Below the pieces are notes generated by a model. The model made no database searches, was not told the origin of the DNA, and saw only the letters and a list, made by a program, of their open reading frames with translations. Of a DNA stretch of 64,000 nucleotides, positions 48,851 to 60,100 are shown one piece after another. Each line of letters starts with the position of its first letter. The first letter of the stretch is position 1. The translations under genes were made by a program, and so were the position numbers. The DNA lies in the NCBI GenBank assembly GCA_950295325.1, contig OX485807.1, positions 25,143,666 to 25,207,665 on the forward strand. The letters are read 5' to 3'. The DNA comes from Polytrichum commune (Eukaryota > Streptophyta > Polytrichopsida > Polytrichales > Polytrichaceae).

Positions 48851-50127
48851 ATGTACGTCTGCATCCTGAGCTCCCCCTTGAAAATGGATCTTGACGCCTC
48901 ACTGGCATAAGCCCTCTTCACTGAATATCGCTTGTAGTCTCGGGGGTCATGCATGTCCAACATCTTCCTCCCGCCGCAAATCCGTACTGCTACCTCTTCG
49001 GTTGACTCCCCTTTTTTGGGGAAAATGCAAGTCGTTACCCTCAAAGAACTATTCCGGTAAAAGCAGCCCTGCGAAGTAAGTTTCTCCCCACTGCATCCTC
49101 TGTACAAGGCTTCACAAAACCTCACATTGTACGGGAGATACGCCTTCAACACATTGTGTATAAAGTGTCGATCAGGATACTCCGACACGACAGTCCACAA
49201 TTGTGGGGCTTGTAGTATTCCAGGGAGGTCCCGACGAAGACCTTGCAGAGTGCCTTCAACAATCTCCTTCACACGGAAGCCACTGTCCACTCCGTACCTA
49301 ACTCCAAGAAGAAACCTCGTGTCCATGAAAACATGGGTTATTGGAGCAAACGTTTGTCCCTCAGCACTAACCCGAAACTTGTTGTCTATAGACAACACTG
49401 TGTGCTCCTCCAACACTTCCCTAACCCAAGTGCTAAGTATATTGTTCACTCCCTCCATAAATCGTGCAGGAATCGGCACTTTCTTCTTGGCGGGATTCAA
49501 AGCGGCAGCTAGGTAATCCGCTCCCAGTAGGTCCAGTAGTCTTTCCCTCTGCAGCCGTCCAAAATTGTTCGTCTCCTTCCATGCATGCCATTCGTCGTGG
49601 TCAATAGTGTTATTCTGATCAACTTGAATAACATAACGTGGGGGGGGATCTAAACATTCCGCCATCGCAATATATGTTTCGTTCTTCTTCTTCCTATTGT
49701 ATGCCCACTCACCAATTGTCTTCAAGGTATGGCGGGGATACTCTTCACCTTCTCTGGTGACCAGACATTAATCCGCTGCCATGTCAAGCTTCACCTCTGT
49801 CAAGCCGCGAGTGTGCTTCATGTCGTTCTTCACAACACTTTTGGGTTTAAAACCCTTCTTCTCCTTTGCCAACGCCAGGGTTTTCTTGTCTATATACTTG
49901 CCTCTCTCAAAATCCATGAAAATTCGCTCTCACTTTCTCCAGAGTTCGTCACCCAACGTCAGGAAGATGTGTTCCATTATCAAATTGGATTCCTTCTCCA
50001 CACGGAAGGTCCACATGAGGCACGTGGTGAATTCCTTCCATTTCCTGAACGCTTCACTGTTGGTTGCACTCTCCCGGTTTGTTCGAGGCGGCTTTCCTCT
50101 TCGAATCCACGTCTTCCTTGCGTGCTA

Positions 50128-50640
50128 TATGCACTCCACCCATGTTGGATAGTGCTTTCTATATTCACTATCCAAGTTTAGAACACCAGAAAGATGGAAC
50201 AAAGGATCATCATCACCTTCAGGAGCCCATACCACATTGCATGGCCATCGAGAAAAAAAATTCTTCACCTCCGGAGTGCTCTCTGGGTCATTGACGAACT
50301 CCAGGCAGGCAGCCAACGTGTGTTGTCCATTAACCACATGGAATCTCTTGTCTTCGACCTCCTCAAAACTTCCTGGCTTCGAACTTCTATCTGCTGGAAC
50401 GATGGTCAAAAAGTTCGGATGGTTCTTCTGCATGAACGCAAAATTGAAGAGCCACGTCTTCATCTCTCTCAAATGCGCCTCTGATATGGGTTGACAATTG
50501 TATCCCGCATCTCCCCGCTCAACATTTGCGATATTTACATATCCAGAGACACCCTCGCCAAATATAAACACTCTACTGTATTTCTTCATAAAAACCTCCA
50601 AGTCCATCAACCTATCTCCAACAGATTTATCCGGCGGCCC
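50128..50640 (-). other. ParB/sulfiredoxin-like domain segment
   Basis: Within the giant gene, VVNGQHTLAACLEF resembles the ParB-family box II (G-x-H-R/T with a following helix). It is preceded by a segment with YVNIANVERGDAGYNCQPISE that could hold box I. In bacteria this fold binds CTP or DNA partners and is sometimes fused to DNA methylases. The match rests on this motif only. It ends at the TAG at 50125. Confidence 0.45.
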
Positions 50641-51433
50641 ACTCTTCGACTTCTTTGGAATCTTCTCCACCTCTAGGAAAGGACTAGGATCACTTGGCTT
50701 CTTCTTTCCCTTCCTTTGATTCTCATCTTCTTCGGGATTGTCCTGTACAGTCAAGTCCAGGACGTCATCCTGTCTTGCTTTCTTCCTCGTTGCCGCCTCT
50801 CGAACCTCATCTCCTGCCTTTCTCTTGCCTTCACGGATTTGCTTCTTCTTCGATAATGCCTCCAGCCTTGATGCCTTTGCCTCCTCCACTATAACCTGCA
50901 CCCTGCGGAGAGCAGCTTTGTAGTCCTACTCGATCATGAATGCTCTCTCCTCTTGGGTCTTTGTGTGCTTGTTTGTCTCGCCGTAGATGATACAATAAGT
51001 TAGGAAGTCGCCATTCGTAGACTTGATATTCTCTCCCTCATGATTTAGCTCTTCATTGACATCTTCATATGCGAACGAGTCCACATAGCCAACAACCTTG
51101 AAATCCTTCTTTCGCTTTGAAGACTTGCACATTATCATAACCCTTTTTCCATCGGCTTGAAGGTCCAACACGTGCTTTGCTTTCATATATCTCCTCCATG
51201 TAGTATCAATCTCTGTTTTGGTGTACAATGACAACACCGTTGTCTCCCCAAAGCCACTATATTGCATGAACCACTTGACATTCTCTCCCAAATCGACTAT
51301 GTCCCAGGTCACTGTCCTGGACATTCCACCGGACACTGCGTACAAACAAATGGACATGTTAATACCCTAGGCAAGTCGATGCTTTCGACTATCTAGAAAC
51401 ATATCGAGTCTGTCTTAGGTGCCGTTGTCCTAC

Positions 51434-51464
51434 CTTTTCGAGCAGTCTGCTTCGTTCTTGCCAT
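51434..51464 (-). other. First exon encoding the histone H3 N-terminus, with splice donor
   Basis: The ATG at 51464-51462 has a good context (gcgATGGC). It is followed by codons for ARTKQTARK and then a donor AAAG|GTAGGA. The acceptor tttgtttgtacgcag precedes 51335, 98 bases downstream. The join gives MARTKQTARKVSGGMSRT in the same frame as the long downstream exon. Histone H3 begins MARTKQTARKSTGG, so 12 of the first 14 residues match. The K4 and K9 equivalents are kept; S10 is V, T11 is S and K14 is M. The exon is too short for ordinary gene finders. Confidence 0.85.
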
Positions 51465-51683
51465 CGCTCATGAAAAGAAGGATTTCAGTTCAAAACGTCT
51501 ATGTACCTGAATGAAACAAACACTGTCTATTTTAAGTTCTGCACTATACTGCACATTTCCAAAAGAGAAAGGATGATTTCATTTCCTACTGTTAACCATA
51601 TATTTGCTTGTTATATAGCCCATATAGAATGGCCAAATAGAATGCCTCTACATTATAAGATGCCTCTACATTGTGTTACAAGG

Positions 51684-52434
51684 CCCACGGGCGATCGCCC
51701 GTGGGAAGTCCTTGTCATTTGTCTCTGCAAACCAAATCTCTGGTTGCAAGGCCCACGGGCGTTCGCCCGTGGGCAGTGACCTTGCCAACCCCCTTTGAAT
51801 TCTTAGTTCCTAGATAGGTTCTTTCATACAAGGCCCACGGGCGTTCGCCCGTGGGCCTTCCCCCTTTCCTTTTCTAATTCATTCATCTATCTAGTATTCT
51901 AATTCACTCTCATTCTTTAATTCATACTATCTGTCTAATTTTCTTCATACTCATATTTCTCTCAAACATTTATCTCTCTCAAACACATATTTCTCAAAAA
52001 TATATTTCTCAAACACGTACTCCTATTTTCTCAAACACATATTTCTCTCAAACATACCCACTTACTTCTCTCAAACATTCTTATCTTTTATTCATACTCG
52101 TATAATGATTCTCATATGAGAGTTTCATTTTTTACTCACATCTATCTTTAATTCTATACCTCTATTATTTCTCTCATTCATTCCCATTTTTAATTCATAT
52201 TTATACTCTACCTAGTTTCCTTCATACAAGGCCCACGGGCGTTCGCCCGTGGGCCTTCCCCCCTTCTAGTTTTCAATTCATACATCTATATAGCTGTCTC
52301 ATTCCTACTCAAACATTTATTCTCATTTTTAATTTATACTACCTAATTAGTTTCCTCCATACAGGGCCCACGGCCGATCGCCCGTGAGGCAGCCCCACTT
52401 CTCGTTCTAGAGCCCACGGGCGTTCGCCCGTGGA
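51684..52434. repeat. Right array of palindromic repeats (GTTC-type centre)
   Basis: Copies lie at 51684-51705 (GATC centre), 51752-51773, 51834-51855, 52232-52253 and 52413-52434 (all GTTC centre), and 52367-52388 (GATC centre, imperfect arm). At 51834 and 52232 the symmetry extends to 30 bases (aagg...cctt). The array sits upstream of the H3-tail exon. The asymmetric copies are in the opposite orientation to those of the left array. Confidence 0.92.
51860..52350. repeat. Low-complexity CT/AT-rich sequence between palindromes
   Basis: Irregular repeats of ttctctcaaacat, attctcatttttaattcata and similar, with no coding potential. Likely the 5' untranscribed or leader region of the minus-strand gene. 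Confidence 0.7.
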
Positions 52435-52773
52435 GCTTGATTTTCTACATGACAAACAAATTGACCCTTTTCACACTGCCACCACAAATATCCACTATTA
52501 GAATTGGAACTCACCAGGTTTCCTTGGTGGGGTCATTGCAATTGCTCTGCAATGTCAATAGAATTGCCTGCACACAAGGAAATCAAAAGCATATGTGTGA
52601 AACAAAGTGAACAAATTCAATCAACTAACCCAATTATCAACTTCAAAACCCAAATTGAGCACAATGCAGACCTTTCTTCACTCCAATAATATATGAGTTT
52701 GGCTAATCATGTCTTCAATAGATGATCACATAGCCACATTCAGACCTTCATTCACCTATGCATTTATAACCTG

Positions 52774-53180
52774 ATTGAAGAGAATCCTACAAAAAAACAC
52801 TTTAGGTTTGATTCCATTGACGACAACAATGGCCTACATGGAAAAGAAGGAAATATGGAGAATGCAGCAAACACATGAGATCAACAATCTGGCCACTACA
52901 AATAAATATTCATCAAACAATGTGCCAGAATTTGTGGGCACATTCAAGAATCAATAACAAGCAAAAAGCAAGAGTGGAGAAAGATACATAGAGTGGGCAA
53001 TGCAATTGAGGAAAGGGAATGGGAGCTCATTTCAGATTGTGGCTAAAGACATGCATTCATACCCTTATTGTAGAGAATCCTACAAAACAACACTTTAGGA
53101 TTGATTCCATTGAGGACACCAATGGCGCACATGAAAATGGAAGAAACATGGAGAATTCAGCAAACAAAGGAGATCACTGG
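52774..53180 (+). repeat. Direct duplication about 295 bp apart
   Basis: Segment 52774-52885 (gagaatcctac...cactttagg.ttgattccattga...) is repeated at about 53070-53180 with about 85 percent identity by eye. The intervening sequence is not obviously repeated. Confidence 0.75.
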
Positions 53181-53439
53181 GACAATACCAAGCAAAAAAC
53201 TTCCAAGAATCAATACCAAGCAAAAAAGAAGAATCAATGGAGCAATTTCGCCTCCTACACTCATACCAGATTGCAAAGAATAGGTGAAATTCTGTTGAGT
53301 ACTCACCTTAATTGGATTGAAGGAGGTTTGATGGAGAGTTTGGGACTGCAGAAAGATGCAATGAGTGGGAAATGGGAATTGATGCCAGACTCTTCCAAAT
53401 GTGCCAGAAATGTAACCACAGAAAAGGGTGTGAGCAATG

Positions 53440-53900
53440 GAATATGGAGGGAAGAGGTTCTGACCCAAAGGGTGCGACCCAAACGGCGAGGAGGGAAAGA
53501 GAAAGAGAATGAGAAATAGAAAGACAAAGAAAAAGACAAAGAGAATTCCGGCGATGGCGCCTGAGAGGGAGTGAGGGATGGAGGAAGGAGCCAGGAAGGA
53601 AGAGAGGTGAGTGAGGGGGAGGTGGGAGACGAAACGAGGGCATTGTTGGCGGAATTCAATGCATGTTGGGAGGAATTCATTGCATGGTGGGAGGAATTCA
53701 ATAATGGTCCGAGAGCATTGAAGGCGCCTTGGGAGGGAGGGAAAGAGAAAGAGAGACGGAAGAGGCTGGAGGGAGAAGAACAAAAGAACAAAAGAACAAA
53801 AGAAAAGATGGGTGGGAGAGGAGATGGATGGGAGGGCCATGGAGGGACGTGAGGGAGATGAAGGGACTTGAATATGACGGCCGAGGTACACGTCCTCCTT
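53440..53900 (+). repeat. Purine-rich (GA) tract
   Basis: The plus strand is dominated by A and G (gagggagg, agaagaacaaaag units; aaagaacaaaagaac repeated). Long frames on both strands reflect composition, not genes. Confidence 0.8.
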
Positions 53901-54104
53901 GCGATTGGACCTACGATAGGCCATCATGTGAAGTGAGCCTACATGCCCACTTCACTATTCATCATTGGAAGAGAGCCTACATGAGCACTTGAGTTGGGAG
54001 TTGCCTGTATGTTCAAACCCAATGTAAAACCCAATGGGAACAACCTACAAGAACAAACATACAGGATGTGAAACCCAATGGGAACATGATATGAACCAAC
54101 ATGA

Positions 54105-54172
54105 ACCAATATATGTATATATGTATATGTGTATGTGTATGTGTATGTGTATGTGTAAATGTGTATATATAA
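54105..54172. repeat. (TATG/TGTA)n microsatellite
   Basis: tatatgta units followed by five tgtatg hexamers. Confidence 0.9.
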
Positions 54173-55437
54173 TAAAAAATGACATAGTATCTTCAGTGAC
54201 TACAATATAAGTATCTTCAATCACATAGTATCTTCAATCAATATAAGTTATTGATAGAATCTTAAAAGACATACTTTATTCAAAGTTTTTGAAAGACATA
54301 CTTTAACATGCTCCAAAAGACAATCCCACCCTCCTTTGACAACAAAGTTTGGAGTTGCTAACCCTTTGCCATCCAATGAGGCCTAAAGGATAAAATATAA
54401 CTCACCCGTTCAAATATGACCCCCAACTATCTTGATTTACCCAAATAGTATAATAGCTAGTTTGGACTTTAAGGAACATGACATAAACCACGTGATTAAA
54501 GATAACACAAACATTTAAATGTTGAACCACCCTAATAAGTGACATTGGTGTCCAATGTTCATGGTATTTCGTGTCATGTGCGCTATTTGTGAAGGGCCTA
54601 TACTAGCAATTTTAGATGCCAAGGGCAATTTGATTGATTGCCATGACCCCTAATTTTGCATTGGACCTACCAATGTTTGAGGGGCTCCTCACAATATATA
54701 GTAGACCATGCCATGTAGGTTTTGCATACCACTTGAAAGTCTAGTAGACTTTTCGTCTAGTAGACTATTCTGAAGCACAAAATACAAATAATTAACCACA
54801 TTAAGATTTGAGCAATACAATGAATGTGGCTTGCATTGATTTTCTATTGAAAAATAACTTCAAACAAATAGTAATGTAAATCATTATCATAGTAGTGGTA
54901 ATGTTTCTTGCACACACTTGTATGTCAATCACCTAATATACTAATTCATTTTGCTTCTAGTAATGGACCCCAAAAGTAGGGCGTGAATTTTTACTACCCA
55001 AGATGTGTTATTACACAATATTTCCAAGTGTTTCTTGACAACATCAATAAAATGGGGTCTCATGGTCACAACTAGTATTATCTTATAATACCCATTGTTG
55101 TTCATAAAAACAATTGAAGATGGGGAAAGATGTTATTTCATCACCCCTGGGCCAATAACTAACACATGACCCATTTCCATGTATTAAACATGTACTCAAT
55201 ACTGAAATTGTGGTTAGCAACACTCAAGGTTGATTATGTTTTTAAGATGCACCCATGGCATTGTGGACCCATAACATTAGTGGAATCCGAGCCAATGATT
55301 TGTTGGACCGACAGTGAATTTAGAAAGTGCGTGCGAACCTTCCATGATGGTGGGAGTGGCCGGTCTGATTTTTGGGCATAATCGGTCAACATCCCAATGT
55401 TTCCAAGTCCAGCCGGTTCCACAATGTGATTGTTTGG

Positions 55438-55470
55438 TTTTAGGGTTTAGGGTTTAGGGTTTAGGGTTTG
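55438..55470 (+). repeat. Interstitial plant telomere repeat
   Basis: Four tandem TTTAGGG units. About 80 bases downstream (55545-55562) the reverse form aaccctaaaccct appears, so short telomere-like tracts face each other. Confidence 0.92.
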
Positions 55471-56092
55471 GCAAATACATGAATTTTAATTTTTAAAATA
55501 ATAACCATAAAAACACCACACAAATATATGACCCTATTACATTTAACCCTAAACCCTATTAGAATTAACATTATTTTACATTAATATTTGGCATCGCACG
55601 ATGTACTGTTATTCCATTGGGCAATTCAAATGTATTACTTATGAGTTCATAATCACTCATGTTGAAAAGGTTGTTTGGACGTTTAGGGCCTTCACTTATT
55701 TGTGTGAATAGGTGTGAAGCTAAGAATAACCCACCCCCCCCCCCATAGGTAGAAAGAGAGTGTGTAGAAAAGATTGGACTTATATGTGCTCAAATATGGA
55801 CATTAGGTAGGTTTAGTACTTAAGACATATGTAGAGACTTTGTAAGCGCTTTGGCTTTTCAATAATTAAAGGTTGACCAAGTAATCATTGTGAAAGATTG
55901 ACATGCAAATAGATAAATAGCATCACCAACTTCTTATGCAAGTGAGCAAATGTAAATAGAGAGTCTCTTCACATGTAGGTGTTTACTGCCTTTTGGTGGG
56001 GAACTTTGTGACCGTGGCTTTATGAATGGTTTTGTATCTTAGGTAGGGATTGATTAGATGGGACATTTGGGGAGAGGTCTTGGTGAGAGGTT

Positions 56093-56112
56093 CACTATAA
56101 GAAACCCGCGTT
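56093..56112 (+). mobile_element. Probable CACTA element terminus
   Basis: CACTATAAGAAACCCGCG starts here, matching the CACTA-type terminal pattern (CACTA followed by AAGAAA). It lies about 1.1 kb beyond the 3' end of the minus-strand CACTA transposase. The matching opposite terminus (ending TATAGTG) was not found before the LTR at 63047, so the pairing is unproven. Confidence 0.5.
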
Positions 56113-57186
56113 TTTTGGGTCGTTTTGGGGAAACGAGTGATGTTTTCCGAGATGTCACTATGTTCGGCAATAAACGCCCACAAAATTGCAGATTTTATTG
56201 GACGTTGCGTGAAACATGACAGATCATGGGCCAGGACATGGCGATGTCAGGAAGGATAGCCATGTTCTTGTGGATGTCATTTAAAACATGCTGACGTCTT
56301 GCGTCGGGCCGTTTGTAAGGCCGCTAACGCCACGTCATCCCCACAGGTCTATCCACGGCATGTATAAAGTTGCGGCGGGCAGACTTAAAGTGCTGCCCGG
56401 GAAAAAAAGGTTGGAGAATGTTCAACTATGTGTGGTTGGCTATAAAAGACAAACTTGTTCCCAAAAATTTGAGGGAATGCCACATAAATTTCTCACGGTG
56501 CATCAATATGGTTCTTGGCATGCATGTTATTCTCCCGAATTCCGTTCAAATATTTGTAGCGGATGAGCCAAAAAACACGGGGGTGGTTGAGTCATTCTCT
56601 AATTGCCATAAGGTAGACATGCGGGACCACAATTGCATACCGTAGGTTCATATATAGCAGGTTCAACACATGTTAGCTGAATAATTAATTAAAGTGGAAA
56701 AATGCCCTTTGGATTAAAATAGAAAAATTATGAAATTTCAAGTTTTGCTACAAAATGAATGTTTTCTCATTCACTTGTTTATAATTTAGTTTGTCATATG
56801 TTGATTTTGATTTCAAAGGATTTCAAAGGTTATATATTTGTACATTTAGACATGAGGAAATCAAGGGAAGACTTTTGCAAGCAAAATATGGCACTTCATT
56901 GCTCTCACAATTCCAAAAATACATGCGCCAAACGTGGGAGTGCCCACGTTGGATCTCGTGGCCACATTCCACATATAGACGAGCAACTGCTACTGGAAAA
57001 TCTTAGTGCCTAGAAAATTATGACCATCCGTCTGTTTGAACACAAAGGACGTCTCCGCAGACACCCGAGTAGACATCAGCCTTGACAGTCGGTTCCTCTC
57101 CAACAAGGCGTCCCTTGTGACGCAACCTTATACATTGCATGCCATGTGTGATGTGACGTTGCTGTAGGTGCTTTGGGTTGTAACCA
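56113..57186. other. Non-coding subterminal part of the CACTA element
   Basis: No supported gene. Short motifs gatgtc and ggacat recur (for example 56231-56290) and also appear in the introns of the transposase. The interval may be the subterminal region where transposase binds. Confidence 0.4.
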
Positions 57187-60100
57187 CTAATACTGTGTTC
57201 CTTCGTTTTCTTCTTCCCCACGAACATCCAACGGGGCTGGGATGTGCATGCCGCCGTCCGTTGTGGGCTCTCTAGTGGGCTCTACATCTTGCATTTGTGG
57301 TTGTAAACCCACAAAGTCAGCATCGTGGCCGACATCGATTATGCGCGGTAAGGTCTGGTTGGTTTGTAGTTGCCCACGTCTACCCCTCACGTCCGTGCGA
57401 CATACAACCTTCCATCCTGGCCTCGTCGGGTCATTGGAGAAAAATACTTGTTGACAATGCAATGGAAATGCAAAAGAGTTTGAGTGCACTTTGCCATCCA
57501 TGCGGTTGAAGTTCGCAACGGTGAAACCATATTGATCCCGTGTGATGTTAGGGTGTCGAGGATCTGCACTTGGGCGAACCCAATCGCACACTAGCACAGT
57601 GGTGCAATGATTTCGGTAGTCTAGCTCCAAGATCTCTTCGATGTAGCCCACATACTCCTCGGTTGTCTCTATGGGTCACCCATTTCTCAAGCCCCATGGT
57701 ATTTGTCGTGTAAATGAGGCCACCACACATGAATCGCGCGTGACGAGGCCACCCTCAGTACCTCGTACTCGGAAGTGCATGCCAAACGCATACATTTTCC
57801 GGTGTGAGATTGCATATCGCTCGGGAGGTTGCGCGTATTGCGCAACATCGACGTCCACAACTTCACCGGAGGAACGCTGACGTGACAGACGCGACGTCAA
57901 CCATGTTGCAAAGGGAGGAAGATCGTGTAGTTCCAACGGATACCGCACTGCCAAAGTTGGATGCCGGCGGCGACACATTTTCCGAAAGGCCTCCCTTTCT
58001 TTCCAACGCGAAACTCTAGTTGCCATAAACTCCCTGCACAAGGTTGTGTGCCATTAAATTGTGGTTAGAAATGGCCCTTGCATGTATATAAAGGTGATGC
58101 AAAAGTGTGATGGCCATCATCTGCAATATCACATGTGACGCGTATATCTAAGAAAGAATGTCATTTGGGACATCATGTCCAACACATCCTCATGCACTGC
58201 TGCATGTCACAGTTGACATGGCACAGGTATTTTGCATTGGGTGACAGTATATATCATCGAGGCTTGAAGTAAAGTAAGTATGGGTTCCACTAACTCTCTG
58301 CAACGCTCCAATGACGACGCACTGTCCAAAACAAAAGCGTGCGCATAGTTGCGGAATTCGTCGGACATCTTTCGCTTTTGTTGTGAGTTGCAACGGAGAA
58401 TCTCATCGTTCATGGTTGCATCCTCTTCAGCGTCCCATACACGATGTGTAGTTCCTCTGTATTGATGCATGTACTCCGTGCAAAAACCAAGCGTGTCGTC
58501 CATTTGATAACCTTCCGCTATGCTACCCTCCGGATGTGCAAATGTTCGAACGTAATCTTTCAACGTTTTCATGTACCGTTCTATGGGATACATTCATCGA
58601 CAATGCACTGGACCGCACGTGTACAATTGCTCCACCAAATGGACGGGAAGATGCGTCATGACATTCATAAATGTGGGAGGGAACTCCTTCTCCATGATGC
58701 ACGTCGCCATCACCACATCCAACATTGTACCCTCCTTGTCGCCTCTCTTCACCTCCTTGGCGCATAGTCTCTGAAACACTCTACTCAGTTTGATAATAGC
58801 TATGCGCACGCTTTCATCCAATAGGTTGCGTATAGCCACTGGAAGAATCTGGAAGACATGTATTTAGAAAGTCAGAGAACGATTGTGTCGCGTCCCCCTG
58901 GACATCAGACAGAACATCTAGGAGCGTCATGAAGAACATGGAGTGCGAGAACAATTTGAGGATAACGTCCCCCAGGATGTTGACGCGTCAACCATGTTTG
59001 GAATGAGGTCTCAGTAGACATCATGTGGTGTGTGCCTATACTCCTATGACACATTGATACATTGTATTACAACATTGACATCCCTGAGGGTGTCCTTCTT
59101 GACTTGCCTGTTGCATGAGAACATGGTAGTCGTGCGTTTTCATGTACTGCAATTTCCCATCCGCTAGGCGCTTGTAAATGCTACCCACGTAGTTTGTGGG
59201 GGTGCGAATATTGGAGACAATTCCAACAAACTCCGCGCGTTCATGTGGCCTAAAAACATAGGAAGCGTGCGGCATATAGTACCCATCCTGTGGCCGCCGT
59301 GGGGGTTGCAACCATATCTCTTCGCGTATTCCCAGGTCCTCCGCGTCGACCCTGCTTCCAGGACTATCATTCATTCCAAACAATGTCTTCAACAAGTTCT
59401 TGCACAAATTCTTCTAACAATGCATAACATCGAGGATGTGACGCTCTAGCAGGTGCTGCACAAGACACATGGGCAATTTCAGACACATTGCCAGCACTTT
59501 CATGGACACATGCATGCCTCGTCTATCCGTATGAGCAAAGCTGGTAATCATCATGGCCTGAAGCGTTAGGTCAGATGTCTTGGTGGACATCATTACAAAC
59601 TACGTGACCGAGACGGACGTCGCGATGTCCACTTCAACATCTGTGGACAGGATGTGCAAACATTAATTGTTATACGGGAATCACCTGCCAGTATTCCAGC
59701 TCGAACAACGCACTAAGTCTTTTGACGCCTGTGACATGCACAGGATCGTTGGGTCCGTTCTCTCTCCCGCCCATTTGTAGGTATGAATCGCGCCAAGCTG
59801 CGTATCGAATGATAACATCCCCCGACATTGGTTTTGGCCTAGGACGTTCCTCTTCCTCCCCATTGAATCTCCTATTCCGGCGATACGGGTGGTGACGGGG
59901 TAAATAACAACGAATGCCGCTGTAAACAATTTTGGTGCCCCTAATGCTCCGATTTGGAAGCATGTCTCCGGTTTTTGCCATCCTCGCATCGGTGTTTGGT
60001 CCACAACAAGGGCACCCCTTGTAGCCCTTACAAGTAAGACCAGAAATGAGGCCGAAAGCGGGAAAATCGGAAATGGTCCACATAAGTATGGCACGCAAAG

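Larger units (their letters stand above)
45757..51464 (-). pseudogene. Giant chromatin-type TE protein with histone H3 tail at its N-terminus; four in-frame stops
   Basis: My exons are 51464-51434, 51335-48769, 48654-46833, 46718-46687 and 46542-45757. All introns are 98-144 bases with GT-AG ends, phases agree throughout, and the total is about 1,745 codons without a frameshift. The order is: H3-like tail (residues 1-14); a region of unknown fold; a Lys/Glu-rich linker with a SUMO-interaction-like VLDLT; a ParB-like VVNGQHTLAA (N346-T350); a segment ending in a methyltransferase-like motif (about 846-880); an acidic tract (about 905-980); three 16-residue repeats GPSHGRSPVG; a second SUMO-interaction-like VICLDSDDD; and a C-terminal FCP1/NIF-type fold. 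Stops lie at 50926-50928 (TAG), 50125-50127 (TAG), 49930-49932 (TGA) and 49768-49770 (TAA); each can arise from CAG, CGA or CAA by one C-to-T change. The flanking inverted palindromes suggest a transposon gene. Function is inferred only. Confidence 0.7.
52435..56092. other. Non-coding region with local repeats
   Basis: No gene supported. It contains a ~110-bp direct duplication, a purine-rich stretch, a microsatellite and an interstitial telomere repeat, listed separately. Frames at 53019-53519 and on the opposite strand are products of the purine-rich composition. Confidence 0.5.

Noticed and set aside
48769..51335. Alternative genetic code with reassigned TAG/TAA/TGA
   Set aside because: All three stop codons occur, other genes here (RDR, kinase) end at ordinary stops, and the gypsy TGA replaces a Trp codon in a sister copy. 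Decay is simpler.
44033..52434. CRISPR array or bacterial contamination (the palindrome core GCGATCGC resembles cyanobacterial HIP1)
   Set aside because: Copies are irregularly spaced with no uniform spacers, and the locus has eukaryotic introns and plant-type surroundings.
53157..53927. Minus-strand frame of 256 codons, Ser/Pro/Leu/Phe rich
   Set aside because: It is produced by the purine-rich tract on the plus strand; frames are open in several phases and show no motif.
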